From Tetraselmis striata (taxonomy: Eukaryota > Chlorophyta > Chlorodendrophyceae > Chlorodendrales > Chlorodendraceae), in assembly GCA_006384855.1 (NCBI GenBank), contig VCJN01002436.1, forward strand, positions 124,001 through 188,000: a stretch of 64,000 nt of DNA. Direction: 5' to 3'. A program made the translations under genes and the position numbers. Of this stretch, positions 39,975 through 50,699 are shown in pieces; position 1 is the first letter of the stretch; each line of letters begins with the position of its first letter. The notes under the pieces are model-generated. The model saw only the letters and a list, made by a program, of their open reading frames with translations. It did not search any database and had not been told where the DNA came from.

Positions 39975-39979
39975 TTACA
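39975..39979 (-). promoter_or_regulatory. TGTAA polyadenylation signal of the ubiquitin-like gene
   Basis: TGTAA on the - strand, 85 nt beyond the TAG at 40065. Confidence 0.65.
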
Positions 39980-40064
39980 AGCGTCAAAGATGCTAGCCGC
40001 AAGCTGGATCGAGTGCACCGACGGCCTTAATCCGTCCCATTTATTATCAACGTAGCATGCAGGG

Positions 40065-41283
40065 CTAAACATCGTGGCCCCTTGTGGGATGGTCATGAGG
40101 CGACAGCACGACGCGCATGACAGCGAATGTCACATGGCATGAGATCCCAAACAGTATGCCAAGCTTGAAGCGCGTGGAGATGGTTGCCTCGATCAGGCAA
40201 ATGGCAGCCAGTCCGCCCATGATTGTGCCAATCATCACACCCAGCACCTGAAGCAGTGAAGCAGCGTCAGCCTCTGGCATGCGCCAGTGGCGAGGGCTCG
40301 TCAGCTGGGGCGGTCAAAGCCCACCAATCCCTCCCCCCCAGGCCGCTCACCAGGTCCATGGCCTCCCCCTCCCGTGTCTCAAGAAAGCCAGAGTCCAGTA
40401 GGTTGTGTCCTACCAGTGTGTGGTCACCCACATGTACCGTAAAACCAGCTTCTGGGTCGTAGACCTGTGGTCTCCGCTGCAGACGAGGAATGCTGCGCAC
40501 AGTGGCAGGCAACATCCCATCAGACATGTACACCTGGCTGGTTTAGTGGTGGTGGTGGTGGTGGGGGGGGGCATGCATGCAGCTGCTGCTCGACAATGCC
40601 ATGCCGAGCTTTTCAGATACAAACTTACAAGGGGTAGGACTGCTCCTGCTGCTGCCCAAGTGAACCTGCTTTCAGCCACACATTGAGCAAAGGCATGACA
40701 CAGGGTCAAGCATTTCTCAGGTGTCATGGATTGCGACGAAATCTCGACAGGGAGGCATGCAACAAGTGGGCACCTGGTTCACATGAATCTGGTGTAGACC
40801 TCCGCGTCCGGGGCACGATGAGAAGCACATGGCCGTCGCTGATGCGGGCGGAGCCTAAGCTTGCGGTGTCATCAAGAATGCGCCCCTATTTACAGCAGTG
40901 ACGGTGCATGCACACACGGGGTCGATTGCCGCATATTCAACAGGGGCGTGAGACGTGGGTGCAGGTTGGTAAAAGCAAGGGACATAAGTATAAAATACAT
41001 GCGCACCGCAAAGATTATCCTATGGGTGTCTGCCTTCAAGGAGGCATCTTGATCTTCCAGGAGGAGTTTCACATCCGCGATTGTGTCACTATTTCGTCAC
41101 CGGCGTGGAGAAGGCAAGAAGGGGGGGGGGGGGGGGGGGGAGTCAGATTTTGAGCAGCCATGGGATGGGACATACACTCACAAGTCCGTTATATGACGAC
41201 GAAATTCAGCATAGCGGGTCTCACCTGGGCGTTATGTCCACATGATACACCACTTCCTGAGCTGTTTTAACTTTTATCTGCAT
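40065..41283 (-). CDS. Ubiquitin-like domain protein with two C-terminal membrane spans
   Basis: Six exons on the - strand: 41283-41225, 41088-41007, 40885-40800, 40665-40629, 40533-40351, 40247-40065. All junctions are GT-AG and in phase; 630 nt encode 209 residues. Residues 1-75 align along ubiquitin: MQIKVKT, ITPSDTIADVKLLLEDQD, HRIIFAGRILDD, then GHVLLIVPRTR. There is no C-terminal Gly-Gly, so it is an integral UBL domain, not a conjugated modifier. A linker of about 75 residues follows, then two hydrophobic spans (VLGVMIGTIMGGLAAICLIE and FKLGILFGISCHVTFAVMRV). UBL-plus-membrane proteins often act in ER-associated degradation, but that role is inference. The ATG at 41283 could alternatively be an acceptor (tgcag|ATA) for upstream exons. 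Confidence 0.85.
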
Positions 41284-41540
41284 TCTAGAGCATGCGAGCT
41301 GGTAGGAGGGACGGGGGCTCTGCATCACACCGACACAATACACATTGTTGGTCAGTGCCCCTTATGCAACCCACCGCCTCACACTTTATAGCGCTGTAAC
41401 GCAGAGGTCCCGGGTCAACGCAGAGGTCCCAGTACCTCGCGGTTGATGCTAAGACTGGCATCACCAGGCTCCTAAACGTGTGTGGTTGCTGTTGCTCATG
41501 CCACGGCCCACAGCAGACCTGACAATCGAAACAACACCCA

Positions 41541-41981
41541 TCAGACAAAAGCACGCACACTCAAAGGCGCGCCGTTTACCTGCAACGGGGCTAGCAGCAG
41601 TGATAGAGGCCGTGCGTTCTCTACACTGTAACACATAGCCCCATAGGCACGGTTTAGGAAATCTCGGTTTTCGTCTAAATGTGAAAGCTTCTGAATAGAC
41701 TTGAGGTATGAATGTGTGAAGCTCACTGTGAATAGCTCAGCAGCACGTAGAGAACTGAGGACACTGCCATACAGTAGCAGTGCACTGTATAATACTATAC
41801 AAGTCACTATCACTGCCACTGCTCGTGATATGAATGACAGTGCTTTGAAATAAAGCAGGGAAGGTTGTGGCCGCGCGGGTATATACTGCCCCGTTGCTGC
41901 TGTGCGGTGGGGCCTCTCCGAGAGAATCCATGCGGGGTCGACGCAGCAAGCGCAGAACTTCAGGCGGCGCTGTGAGCTCAC
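41541..41981 (-). other. Possible exon encoding a membrane segment
   Basis: A - strand open frame encodes one hydrophobic span (AVAVIVTCIVLYSALLLYGS) followed by about 60 balanced residues (SYLKSIQKLSHLDENRDFLN). It ends at a good donor, TTGCAG|gtaaac (41572/41571). A following exon may start at gattgtcag|GTC near 41522. It could be part of a separate gene or upstream exons of the ubiquitin-like protein gene. No in-frame ATG precedes the span. Confidence 0.35.
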
Positions 41982-41989
41982 CAGCTATC

Positions 41990-42822
41990 GAGTACAGTGT
42001 GATGCCATTGGCTGTCCGCATGCAGTACCACCTTGGGTTACGGGCAGCGAGCATGCACGTGCGCCAGCCGCGGGGAAGGCGCGACCAGCTTGCTGCGTGC
42101 GAGGTTATCACGCACCGAAACAACATCCCGCATGAACCACAGCTTTATATTCACTCGTCGTATCGGGCTCGTACCATTTGCGACTAGTCGCTACTGGGTA
42201 AGGTCTTCGTCGCGGCTTCCTTACCGTATTTATAAATAAGGATTATGGCAGCAATATAAGCCATCATCGTACGCCGTCGTGGTCGCTTCTGCTGTCTGCT
42301 GATGGATGATATTTATGCTACGCTGACCTCGTGCCGACGTGCCGGTACGGGTACATCACGCACAGTACGTACGATTTATATTCTAGAATAATCCTACTAG
42401 CTTCCAGTACGGTACTACCAAGCGGGTACTGTACTTCATACCGTTATACGCCGGTATCATCGCGTCGGTCGGATGAATCACGACTTCAATGTATGAGAAT
42501 GAGAGCGCTCACGACTCGTGCACTCACCTACTGCTGCCGCTGAGCGAGTGATGATGATTGATGCGCGCGCCCGTCCCGGCCGAGCAATAATAATTGGCCG
42601 CGCGCGCGCTCGGCCGGAGGGCTGAAATTATGGCAGCAGCGCAGCAGTCACTAGCGCGTCAGCATTCCGACGCTGCTAAGCCTCACCTACAGGTATATCC
42701 TCGCGACCGTGACAGCACGCGCACTGCCAATAAGGCCCGCGAGACAACGCCACCAGGGTCAGCCAGGAATCGTTGCATCTTACCCAAACTCAAGATCTGC
42801 AGCAACTGTTGTCTCTTTTAGG
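41990..42822. other. Intergenic region upstream of the Yippee gene
   Basis: No coding region recognised. AT-rich between 42.2 and 42.5 kb. Just before the Yippee ATG is ctcttttag|GATGGG, which looks like the acceptor of a 5'-UTR intron. Confidence 0.45.
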
Positions 42823-42931
42823 ATGGGTCGACCCTACCGGCAGTACCTGAACGGCCCGCGAGTCTACTCTTGCGCTACTTGCCGGTACCATGCGGCCGAT
42901 CACGACGATATCATCAGCAAGGCGAGTCCCC

Positions 42932-42967
<36 letters not shown>

Positions 42968-44717
42968 CTCTCTTCTCGTGCTTTCCGCCGCGAGCGTTTT
43001 TCTCTCACCTTGGTGTGAGCATCCCGACTTCCTTCTCCGCCACCCGCTCATGCGTTCTTCCCCTGAGGCTCGCGCGAGTCCCCGTGTCGGAGCCGCTGCC
43101 CGGCCCGTCGGTCGCTAGCTGTCGGCCGTTCCGGTAGTCGATACCGGACGAACGCGTGCCGAGTAGGCAGGGTACTGTACGAGTATTCGTACTATAGTGT
43201 ACGAGACTCTATAATGGCATAATGCCGGTGGCGCGGCTTCTTAAACACGAGTCATGTCAAGTTTTATCCGGTATCCGGTATCCGAGTAGTGTGTAAAGTT
43301 TCAGAGATAGTCTTAAGCAATCTGGTATATATACTGTATATATAGCGATATATATATACAGTATACATATATTATTGAAGCTTGACGAAACAGGTGGCAG
43401 AATGCGACAGGCTTTGAGCTTTCAACCCTTGCCAGCCTTCACCCGTACACTGGAGCAGTACCTCAGAACCGACCTCGGAATAGATGCTATACACTGCGTT
43501 CGTCAGTTGTGATGATGATGAAGCCGAGAATAGTGCGAAGTCCGTCAGAGTTTACTGCACACATGCAACTCCAGGTTCTCGCCCGATGTTGAGAACACGT
43601 GCTACATGACCAACTACATGGCTCAAAGCTTAACGGAAGAACCATGGACTAATTACCAAGTCCGTGTTACAGCAACGGCGCTCCTTTTTCGGGGAGCACA
43701 ACTATGCATTGCGAGGGCACACGGGCGTATCACCCGCGCTCGTGGCGTGTAGCCCCCCCCTCCCCCCAGGCCCCCGTTCCCCCCTGTTTCGGCTGCTGCT
43801 GGCGTTCAGTGCAAAGATATTGACTGTCCTCACTAGACGCATGGAGACTGTCTCTGTATACGGGGCGGTTGATTCTGCCACCGGTGCCGATACGCCGGCA
43901 ACCATAGGCAATCCTCGCTCAATGCACTCTTCCGCAGAGGGAGAAAGGTAGTGGTACCATTCATCCGTTGAGGTGGTATCTGCTTTTCTCGCCATGATTA
44001 GCGAGTTGGTCATATGCCATATTCCCGCATTGCGCTCAGTAGTGACGGGAGCGCCCCCGGGTCTACTGCAAGGCACATGCGTTCAGACGCATGGTGGGGC
44101 GGGCGCCAGCGCTCTATCGCACCCCTCACATTCACTCACATTCACACGCAATCTGCCGGCTTCCACAGGCGTTTCAGGGTCGCCATGGGCGCGCGTTTCT
44201 GTTCAGCAATGTGTACGTGCCGCGCCTGCCTGCACCATGTCGCCCTGCACTGTCCGTGAACGGCAGCAGCACCGCGCGCACCGCGCCCCCTGCAGTTGCT
44301 GAGGGTGTTGCTGACGAGCGGCGCAGGGTAAACGTGACGCTGGGGCCCAAGGAGGACCGCCTGCTGATCACCGGCCTGCACACAGTGGCCAACATCTACT
44401 GCACCTCATGCAACACCGTCCTGGGCTGGAAATACGTGCGCCCTCCCGGGCCGCTCCCAACATTTCCCTTTGTCATCACAGCCACGTGCACTGGAATGCT
44501 GACTGGCAGTGCGGTGTATGCCTGCAGGAGCAAGCCTACGAGGAGAGCCAGAAGTACAAGGAGGGCAAGTACATCATCGAGAAGGCCAAGGTCATGAAGG
44601 TGCGGCCTCGACGCTGCTTGCGCCGATGCGGCCCTCAAGGACGCCCCTCAGGCCCTGGAGCACTGACTGCTGCTGGCTGTGCCCCCCTTGGGTGACGTTT
44701 AGGAGGGCAAGTGGTGA
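42823..44717 (+). CDS. Yippee-like zinc-binding protein
   Basis: Five exons: 42823-42921, 44169-44212, 44327-44435, 44528-44599, 44703-44717. All are in phase and give 112 residues, a normal Yippee length. The zinc ligands are C17-x2-C20 and C73-x2-C76, exactly the C-x2-C-x52-C-x2-C spacing of the family. Conserved words are [42 protein letters not shown] and [11 protein letters not shown]. Yippee proteins are small nuclear or centrosomal proteins of unclear biochemistry, related in fold to the Mis18/cereblon CULT group. Intron 1 (1247 bp) has a GC donor (AAG|gcgagt) followed within 15 nt by a 28-nt poly(C). The last exon codes only EGKW. Confidence 0.95.
43325..43372 (+). repeat. AT-rich near-perfect palindrome
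   Basis: tatatatactgtatatata, then gcga, then tatatatatacagtatacata can fold as a hairpin of about 20 bp with a 4-nt loop. It lies in intron 1 of the Yippee gene. Confidence 0.8.
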
Positions 44718-44982
44718 GATCACCGAGGGCTCTGCCGCCGAGAGCGCAACTGCCAACTCAGGCGCCCCCCCCCCCCCCCCCCCCCCCTTTCCACGGTCCC
44801 CTTCAATTCTGTGCTGCTGAGCCAGCAGTACAGCACCACCACATGTATATTCACATGACAAGTTGTGAGCGCTGCTCGTTCACTGCCGAAGCTCACCGCT
44901 TTCCGCTTAGCATTAGATGTATCACTATCAGCTAGAAGGCAAGGGGCACGCAGGGCTGCCTCGTTGGCATACCCCCCCTCTT

Positions 44983-44987
44983 TGTAA
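44983..44987 (+). promoter_or_regulatory. TGTAA polyadenylation signal of the Yippee gene
   Basis: TGTAA 266 nt after the TGA at 44717. A poly(C) run (44766-44787) lies in the 3' untranslated region between them. Confidence 0.6.
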
Positions 44988-45056
44988 TCCATACATGATT
45001 TGCGCTCAGCGCAGCTCGCCTCCACAGTGTCCTGAGCTGAGCCAGCTCAGCTCAGC

Positions 45057-47254
45057 TCAGCCCGCCTCCACAGTGTCCTCCAGCGGTACCTCCACGCGCA
45101 CCAAGTCATACAGGGCGGGGCCCCACGCCTCGTCAAATATCCACTCCGGCAGAAAGTCCATCGCGTATTTGCCCTCGTTATTCTGCAGCCTGAAGGGGAA
45201 AGGGGGGGGGGGGGGGGAGCGCAAGACGATGCTCAGGTTGCCAAGCAATTGCGTACATACGAGTCGGCTGCCATGGAACAGGCTTGGGCTGGCAGGGGGG
45301 TGGTAGGCAGCCGGGGCAGCGGTCACGCACTCGGGGTCCGCGCCCCGCTTCAGAAGCAGCCTAACCATGTCGATGTCCGCAGCTTGGGCAGCGTAGTGCA
45401 GTGGCGTGTTCCTGTTGACGTGACCACTGTCAGAATGTCTTGCTGTTACCGCCAGACACTAGAGAATGTAGAAAGAGACTGGAAACCCTCTATAGCTCTT
45501 TCTGTTCCATGAGAAGGGGGGGGGGGGGGGGGGGGGGATACGGATGATGCTGAACTGGCCCTCCAAATACTTGCTGCTGAACAGTGGTGATAGAACTGAG
45601 CACCGGGCAGCAATGTACCCAAGGGGAGGAAGGAACGGCATGCAATGGGCGAGGAGCGCTTCTGTGAGGGAGTGTACCCCCATATGTCCGTGATGCAGGG
45701 ATTGGCGCCCCAGCTGAGCAGCAGCTCCGCCATCCCGCGGTCCCCTGTAGCCACCAGCGCGCAGCGCATCCATCCCCGTTAGGCAAACCAGCATGGTGCA
45801 CCACCGCGGGGCTTCTTCATGCATGGGCAGGGCACTGCGGCGGCACCTGGCATGTGAAAGCCTTGATTGTACCGCCTGCAAGCAATGTGGAGCGCCGTCT
45901 GGTGCGTCGTGATGGCCTGCCAGGACAGCGCGCAGGGGCAATGCCCCAAACCGTTACAACGCAGGGCGTATGGGCTCTGCGCTGTCTCAGCAAGGGCAGG
46001 AGCCGGCTCACCTCGTAGTGCGGTGGGGCGGTGGGCGTCGCGCATTGCAGGTTCACGTTGCAGCTGCCATCCTGAAGCAGGCGCAGCACGACGCGCCGCT
46101 GCACCAGAGCCAGCAGAGCCACCCGGGTCAATCCCCGCATCGCATGTCGGCCCTGGCACGGCAAGACAGATGCTCTGCAGCACTGCACGGGCAGCTACCT
46201 GTCCGTGACCGACCGCTTTGTGGATCGGCGCAATGCCAAAGCAGTCGTACGTGTTGGGTCTCGCGCCCTCTTGTAGCAGGTAGTCCACCACCTGCATTCG
46301 ACCAAATGGCGGGAGCATTGCCAACTCACGCTATGCTGCCCAGACGAGGCACAACAGTCACCAAGCGGGCGGGCGCCATGCCAGGCCGCGGCCCAGGAAT
46401 GTGAGGAATCGCACCAGGTAGTGCCCCTTCCAGCAGGCCAGCTCCAGCGGAGTGACTCCATGGACATCCCCCTCCCGCACTGCGTCGCGAGGTGCGGGGT
46501 GCTTCTGCGAGCAGGCGGGGGGGAGGGAGCAAGGGGGGGGGGGGGGGGGGGAGCAGCATGAGAGACAGAAGCACTCGCGTACGGGGCATGGCATGCATCG
46601 GGATACGCATGATGCGCCGCCCCGGATACGTGCATATCCGGGCGCCACCTTGAGACAGAGATCCACGTTGTCGGCGCTGCCTTGCATGGCCGCCAACATG
46701 ACAGCCGTCCGCCCAGACCTGTCTTTGCATGTTAATATCTGGGCAGCAGTGCAGGGGGTTGGCAAACAGGCATGATCAGGCGCAGTCAGCAACAAGCAGC
46801 TGCCCGATATGCGTGATCCGCCGCCTCGCGCAACTCGCAGCGGAGGGCAATTGCACGTTGACATGAGCACGCAACGCACCATGTCCTCTTGGCCCGTCAG
46901 CTCCATCAGCCGCAGCGCCCGCTTGAGCTTCAGCCCAGTGCGCGCGGCCGCGAGCAGCTCGTCGCAGCTCACCGACAGCCGCGCTGCCGCGGCATCCGCC
47001 TCCTCCGTCGCCGCCCGCTCCCGTCGCCGCTGCCGCAACTCCTGCGCAGCCTGAACGCCGTCGCTGAAGAAGGCGTCCCACATACGGTCGCGGTACTCCG
47101 CGTCCTTGGCGAAACCGGCGTACGCGTTGCGGCCATACTCTCGCTGCGTCTCGTTCTCACAGGCCGCAGAGGGCGCCGCGCCCCCCATGCCGCAGCTGGC
47201 GCTCGCGGCCGCGACCGCCGCGACGGAGATTGTCCGGAGCCCGGGCGCCCTCAT
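45057..47254 (-). CDS. Ankyrin-repeat protein
   Basis: ATG 47254. Exons on the - strand: 47254-46880, 46738-46649, 46504-46415, 46291-46199, 46098-46012, 45898-45873, 45744-45678, 45411-45327, 45182-45057 (TGA). The N-terminal 125 residues are Ala/Arg-rich and helical. Repeats follow: GRTAVMLAAMQGSADNVDLC; GVTPLELACWKGHYL joined to VVDYLLQEGARPNTYDC; IAPIHKAVGHG; VLRLLQDGSCNV; TALHIAC; GMAELLLSWGANPCITDIWG joined to NTPLHYAAQ; MVRLLLKRGADPEC. A short cap ends in VEAG. Junctions agree in phase except between 45873 and 45744, where the best sites are one base out; this could be a frameshift, an assembly error or a missed small exon. Ankyrin arrays mediate protein contacts; no enzymatic domain is present. 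Confidence 0.8.
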
Positions 47255-47910
47255 ACCGCCCAGGACAGCGGCCGAGGTCGGCGGGTTCCGCTGATTGGCC
47301 CTCGGAGTGAGTCGGTGCGGCTGACCAACCGGCCAAGACGGCCGTCGAACAATCAAAACCGCGCTCCGCTCAGCCTCCAAGCACGTTCAGGGATTGATAG
47401 CAGTCGCTTGGATACACGGTCGCCAAAGTGGTACTTCTCCCTCGGTTGTGCGACTCGCGGGAGGCCAGGAACTGATGAGTGCTGCTGCTCCGACAGACGA
47501 GGTGGCGCGCCTTCAGTGCGCGCCGCCCAGCGGCGACGTGGCGCCACGCCACATCGTCAAACAGTAGCCGAACATTTTATTGCTGGGGCTGCAAGCAACC
47601 GGGAACGAGTGGAAAACAAAATTCCTAAACTAGACGATTGATTATTCCGCCTGGCGCGTGGTGATTTGTCGCTATCACAGCGCAACAAAAAACCCTTGAA
47701 TTGCATAATAAATGATACACGTATCTTTATTATGATTCTGTCCGGTGGGATGAAGGTCAGGCATCTCTAAATACCCGGAGTAATACCGAATCTTTAACGG
47801 AATAATCAAGGAATATTATGCCCAGAAAACATGGGTTTGCATTACATCACAGGCAGTACTTGGCCTTGCCAAGTGGGGCGGTATGAGGAATGTCCAAATT
47901 GCCTTGTAAT
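47255..47910. other. Intergenic
   Basis: The promoter region of the ankyrin gene (GC-rich to about 47580) is followed by AT-richer sequence up to the A1 repeat of recombinase element copy 2. No gene recognised. Confidence 0.45.
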
Positions 47911-48215
47911 GATCTAGATTAGTTTATGGGGTTTCCGCCCTTTCCCTAACCGCTTTTCGGCTACAAGTGCTGCTCAGTGGTACTAACAGGAACTAGGCAC
48001 TTGTGGTTGCGCCCTTTTTGGGTGCAACACTAGTAGACATAAAAGCAGCCGTAACAGTCGAGCCTGCCATGCATCTCCAGTTTTCGCTGCGTTAGACGCA
48101 TCAATGTTAACACTGTCTCGTAACCTGTTGCGAGCAAGGTCATTCCAGGTTGTTCAAGGCCACACCCGGCTCACCACCCGTGTGTGAAATTCTCATCCAT
48201 ACGTCCGTGCGTTAC

Positions 48216-48440
48216 CATGTCAGATGAAGAAGAACCCGTCGTTGAGCCGACGCTCGAATCGCTTCAAGCAGACGTTAAGGCCCATTCTACACTGTTGCGC
48301 AAGCCTGCAACATCGTTAGCTCAATTGACAATTGACAATTGACCATGATGTTGATGGAGATGGGGCACATGGCTCCGGTTCCGGGCAGCAGCGCATCGCG
48401 GGACAGCCGACATGCAGCGGAGGAGCCGCAGCAGTGCGGG
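48216..48440 (+). pseudogene. Gag-like ORF of recombinase element copy 2
   Basis: Begins MSDEEEPVVEPTLESLQADV at 48216, matching copy 1, and is interrupted by TGA at about 48342. Reading continues in another frame (HGSGSGQQRIAGQPTCSGGA). Shared starts in both copies argue that this is the authentic first ORF of the family. Confidence 0.5.
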
Positions 48441-48929
48441 GGAGCGCCATGTGTCCGGACCGGACCCCTACCCCTACATATATACTTCATTTAGACTTTC
48501 CTCCGTGCGGCGCTTCTTACAGCCGCAGCCGATGCGGCTCAACCATCCGCACACATGTACATGCATGGCGGCTCAACCAACCGCCTCCCGCACAATTTCA
48601 TCACTGCGTCAGTCGGTTGTTACACCTACCGCGTGTAACAACTGGTTGGCAACGACCAAGCTTCGCGTGTGTACGTTACGCGCGTGGCAGGCGCTACGAG
48701 CGCGAAGGGCGCGCGGGGCGGCCTTCCTACCTGAACCTAGCCCCGCAAACCCGTACTGATGATGTGGCAAACCCGTCCAGCAACTACCGGCCAACCGCCG
48801 GAAACCTAAGTAACCGTTGCTACCGAGTATTTTGCTAACAGTACCCGCCCCTCTGTTACTCTGTCCGCCAAGCGCCGCACTTACGTAATTGACGAGCCCG
48901 AAGCTGTTGCCCCTTGGGCTGCCTCGCTC

Positions 48930-49960
48930 CGGTCTCGGCTGTAGGACGCATTCGGCTCAGACGAGCTTGGACATCGGAATCTCGATCTACTCTCCAGCTC
49001 CCTCACCGCTCAGACCCTCAAGAGCTATGCCGGCAGACTCTCTCAGTTCGCGGAGTTCTGCGTGCCACGACTCCGAGAACATCTGCCCGCTAGAGGCGAC
49101 CGTCCAATGCCACTGTCATCCGGTATGTTGCTTGATTGGGTTGGTGAGCGAGGCCATATTGGGGCTAAGTCGTTGCAGCCCTACCTGTCCGCAATCAACA
49201 CGTTCTTCGAGCTACTCAACCTCGACCCGATCGCTAAGGACAGCCAACACCTTACCGCAGCTCGTCGTGGGCTAATGCTACGGCATCGCCGGCTAGAGGC
49301 CCCTTTGCGAGTCCCCTTGCCTGCTGATGTCGCTTACAGCTTCGTCGAGCGGGCAGAGTTGATTGTGTCTGCTCCCACTCCAGAGTACCAATACAACCTC
49401 CGAGCCCTCGTGGCCCTCGGTTGTCAACTTAATGTTCTTTGCCAAGGGACTTACCGGCGAGTCCAGCCGAGTGCGGGATGTGCATGTCGACGATTTCAAC
49501 ATTACCCTGGAGGCGTACCGCGAGAAAGACCGCGCTGGTCGACGGGGCCCCGACAGACATGCGCGTGCTGCTCCTTCCAGTGTCAGAACATCCCCGCGGT
49601 GCAGGTCTCCCGCACCACTTCATCGACCACGTACATTAGGTCCCCCTGGTTCATGTTGCCTTGGCCGAGAAACTTTTGGGCGGTCATCCCAAGCGAGCAG
49701 TTCAAGTCTTGGACCGCCGCTACAATGTCGGGCTGGCTCTCTACATCCGTTCGTCTTGTCGGTGCTGCCCCTCCCACCGGCACTTCCTAGAGCTCACACA
49801 GCTTTCGCAAGGGAGCAGCGTCTGCCCCCGCTAACGCCATCGGAGCTCCACTGTCCCACATTCGCTACCAAGGCGGCCGGGCCACTAACTCCGACGTCGT
49901 TCTAGACTACATCGACCCCAACGTTCTGCCTTCGCCTGGCGCATGGTTCTTCTTCGGTCA
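48930..49960 (+). pseudogene. Tyrosine recombinase, copy 2, frameshifted
   Basis: Frame 49062-49790 and adjoining frames encode GERGHIGAKSLQPYLSAINT (core-binding domain), a LTAARRGLMLRHRR helix, then in another frame FFAKGLTGESSRVRDVHVDD, and finally VVLDYIDPNV with the tyrosine and FFFGHIAP. The arrangement follows copy 1 closely, with different disabling changes, so both are independent decayed copies of one family. Confidence 0.7.
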
Positions 49961-50448
49961 CATCGCGCCCCCCCGCCACTTCCAAGTCCAACGGGACTCC
50001 GCAGCGGTGGCCTTCCCGGTGCCCCCTTCATGACCTGGCGCTACCCCTTCTCCGTCAATCCACCGCTCTCTCCGTCCGCTCATGACTGGCAAAACTAGAC
50101 TCAACTTTGAAATGATCTGAACTAGTTTATGGGGTTTCCTCCCTTTCCTTGACCGCTTTTCGGCTACAAGTGCTGCTCAGTGGTACATGAACTAGGCACT
50201 TGTCGTCGCGCCCTTTTTGGGTGCAACACTAGTAGACATAAAAGCAGCCGTAACAGCTGAGCTTGCCATCTCCAGTATTCGCTGCGTTACACGCAGCGCC
50301 CCCGCGGCTCCGTTTTCCCTCCACGCTTTCACATGACCTTCCTGCCAATTTCGGCTCTTGTCGGTGTAGAACAGCCTGCGAGACATTTTTGGCAAAACCA
50401 TACTCAACTTTGAAATGGCCAAATGTTTCGAACGATCTTAGGCAGAAG

Positions 50449-50690
50449 TTATCGTTCGTCAACAAAACGCGCGCGCGGGATTGGCCCAACACTGTGGGAA
50501 CAAGGTTCATCCCTTGTCCGCTCGGTAGAGCGGTCGTCTCGCATGCGAGAGACCCGGGTTCGATTCCTGGCCGATGCATTTCGGCAATATCGGCCCCGGC
50601 GTGTCCCGGGCTTACCCGGTTGATGCATTAGCCCTTCGGGGTTCGAATGAGGCAATGGTCTACGGGCTATGCCAGACCTACGACTGCAGT
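50449..50690 (+). repeat. SINE-like element with tRNA-derived head
   Basis: 50488-50575 resembles a tRNA: a D-arm-like ccgctcggtagagcgg, an anticodon-arm-like tctcgcatgcgaga, and a T-arm ccgggttcgattcctgg containing a perfect B box (ggttcgattcc). No matching 5' acceptor strand pairs with ccgatgc, so it is not a functional tRNA. The tail (to about 50690) is shared with the copies at 34.7-35.0 kb. It lies about 70 bp after the B2 repeat of the recombinase element. Confidence 0.7.
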
Positions 50691-50699
50691 TGCTTGGCG

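Larger units (their letters stand above)
47911..50417 (+). mobile_element. Tyrosine-recombinase element, copy 2, with split direct repeats
   Basis: Bounded by a direct repeat: A1 at 47911-48100 and A2 at 50114-50297 share long blocks (agtttatggggtttcc, cgcttttcggctacaagtgc, ccctttttgggtgcaacact, gtagacataaaagcagccgt). Immediately before A2 is B1 (50089-50113, ggcaaaactagactcaactt...). About 90 nt after it is B2 (50391-50416, ggcaaaaccatactcaactt...). The order A1-ORFs-B1-A2-B2 is the split-direct-repeat design of PAT/Ngaro/kangaroo DIRS-type elements. Internal sequence from 48216 parallels copy 1. No reverse transcriptase is visible. Confidence 0.75.

Noticed and set aside
50488..50576. tRNA gene (Ala-like, with perfect B box and D-arm)
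   Set aside because: The 3' acceptor strand ccgatgc has no complementary 5' strand, the anticodon arm gives an 8-nt loop, and the sequence continues into a tail shared with other repeat copies. SINE fits better.
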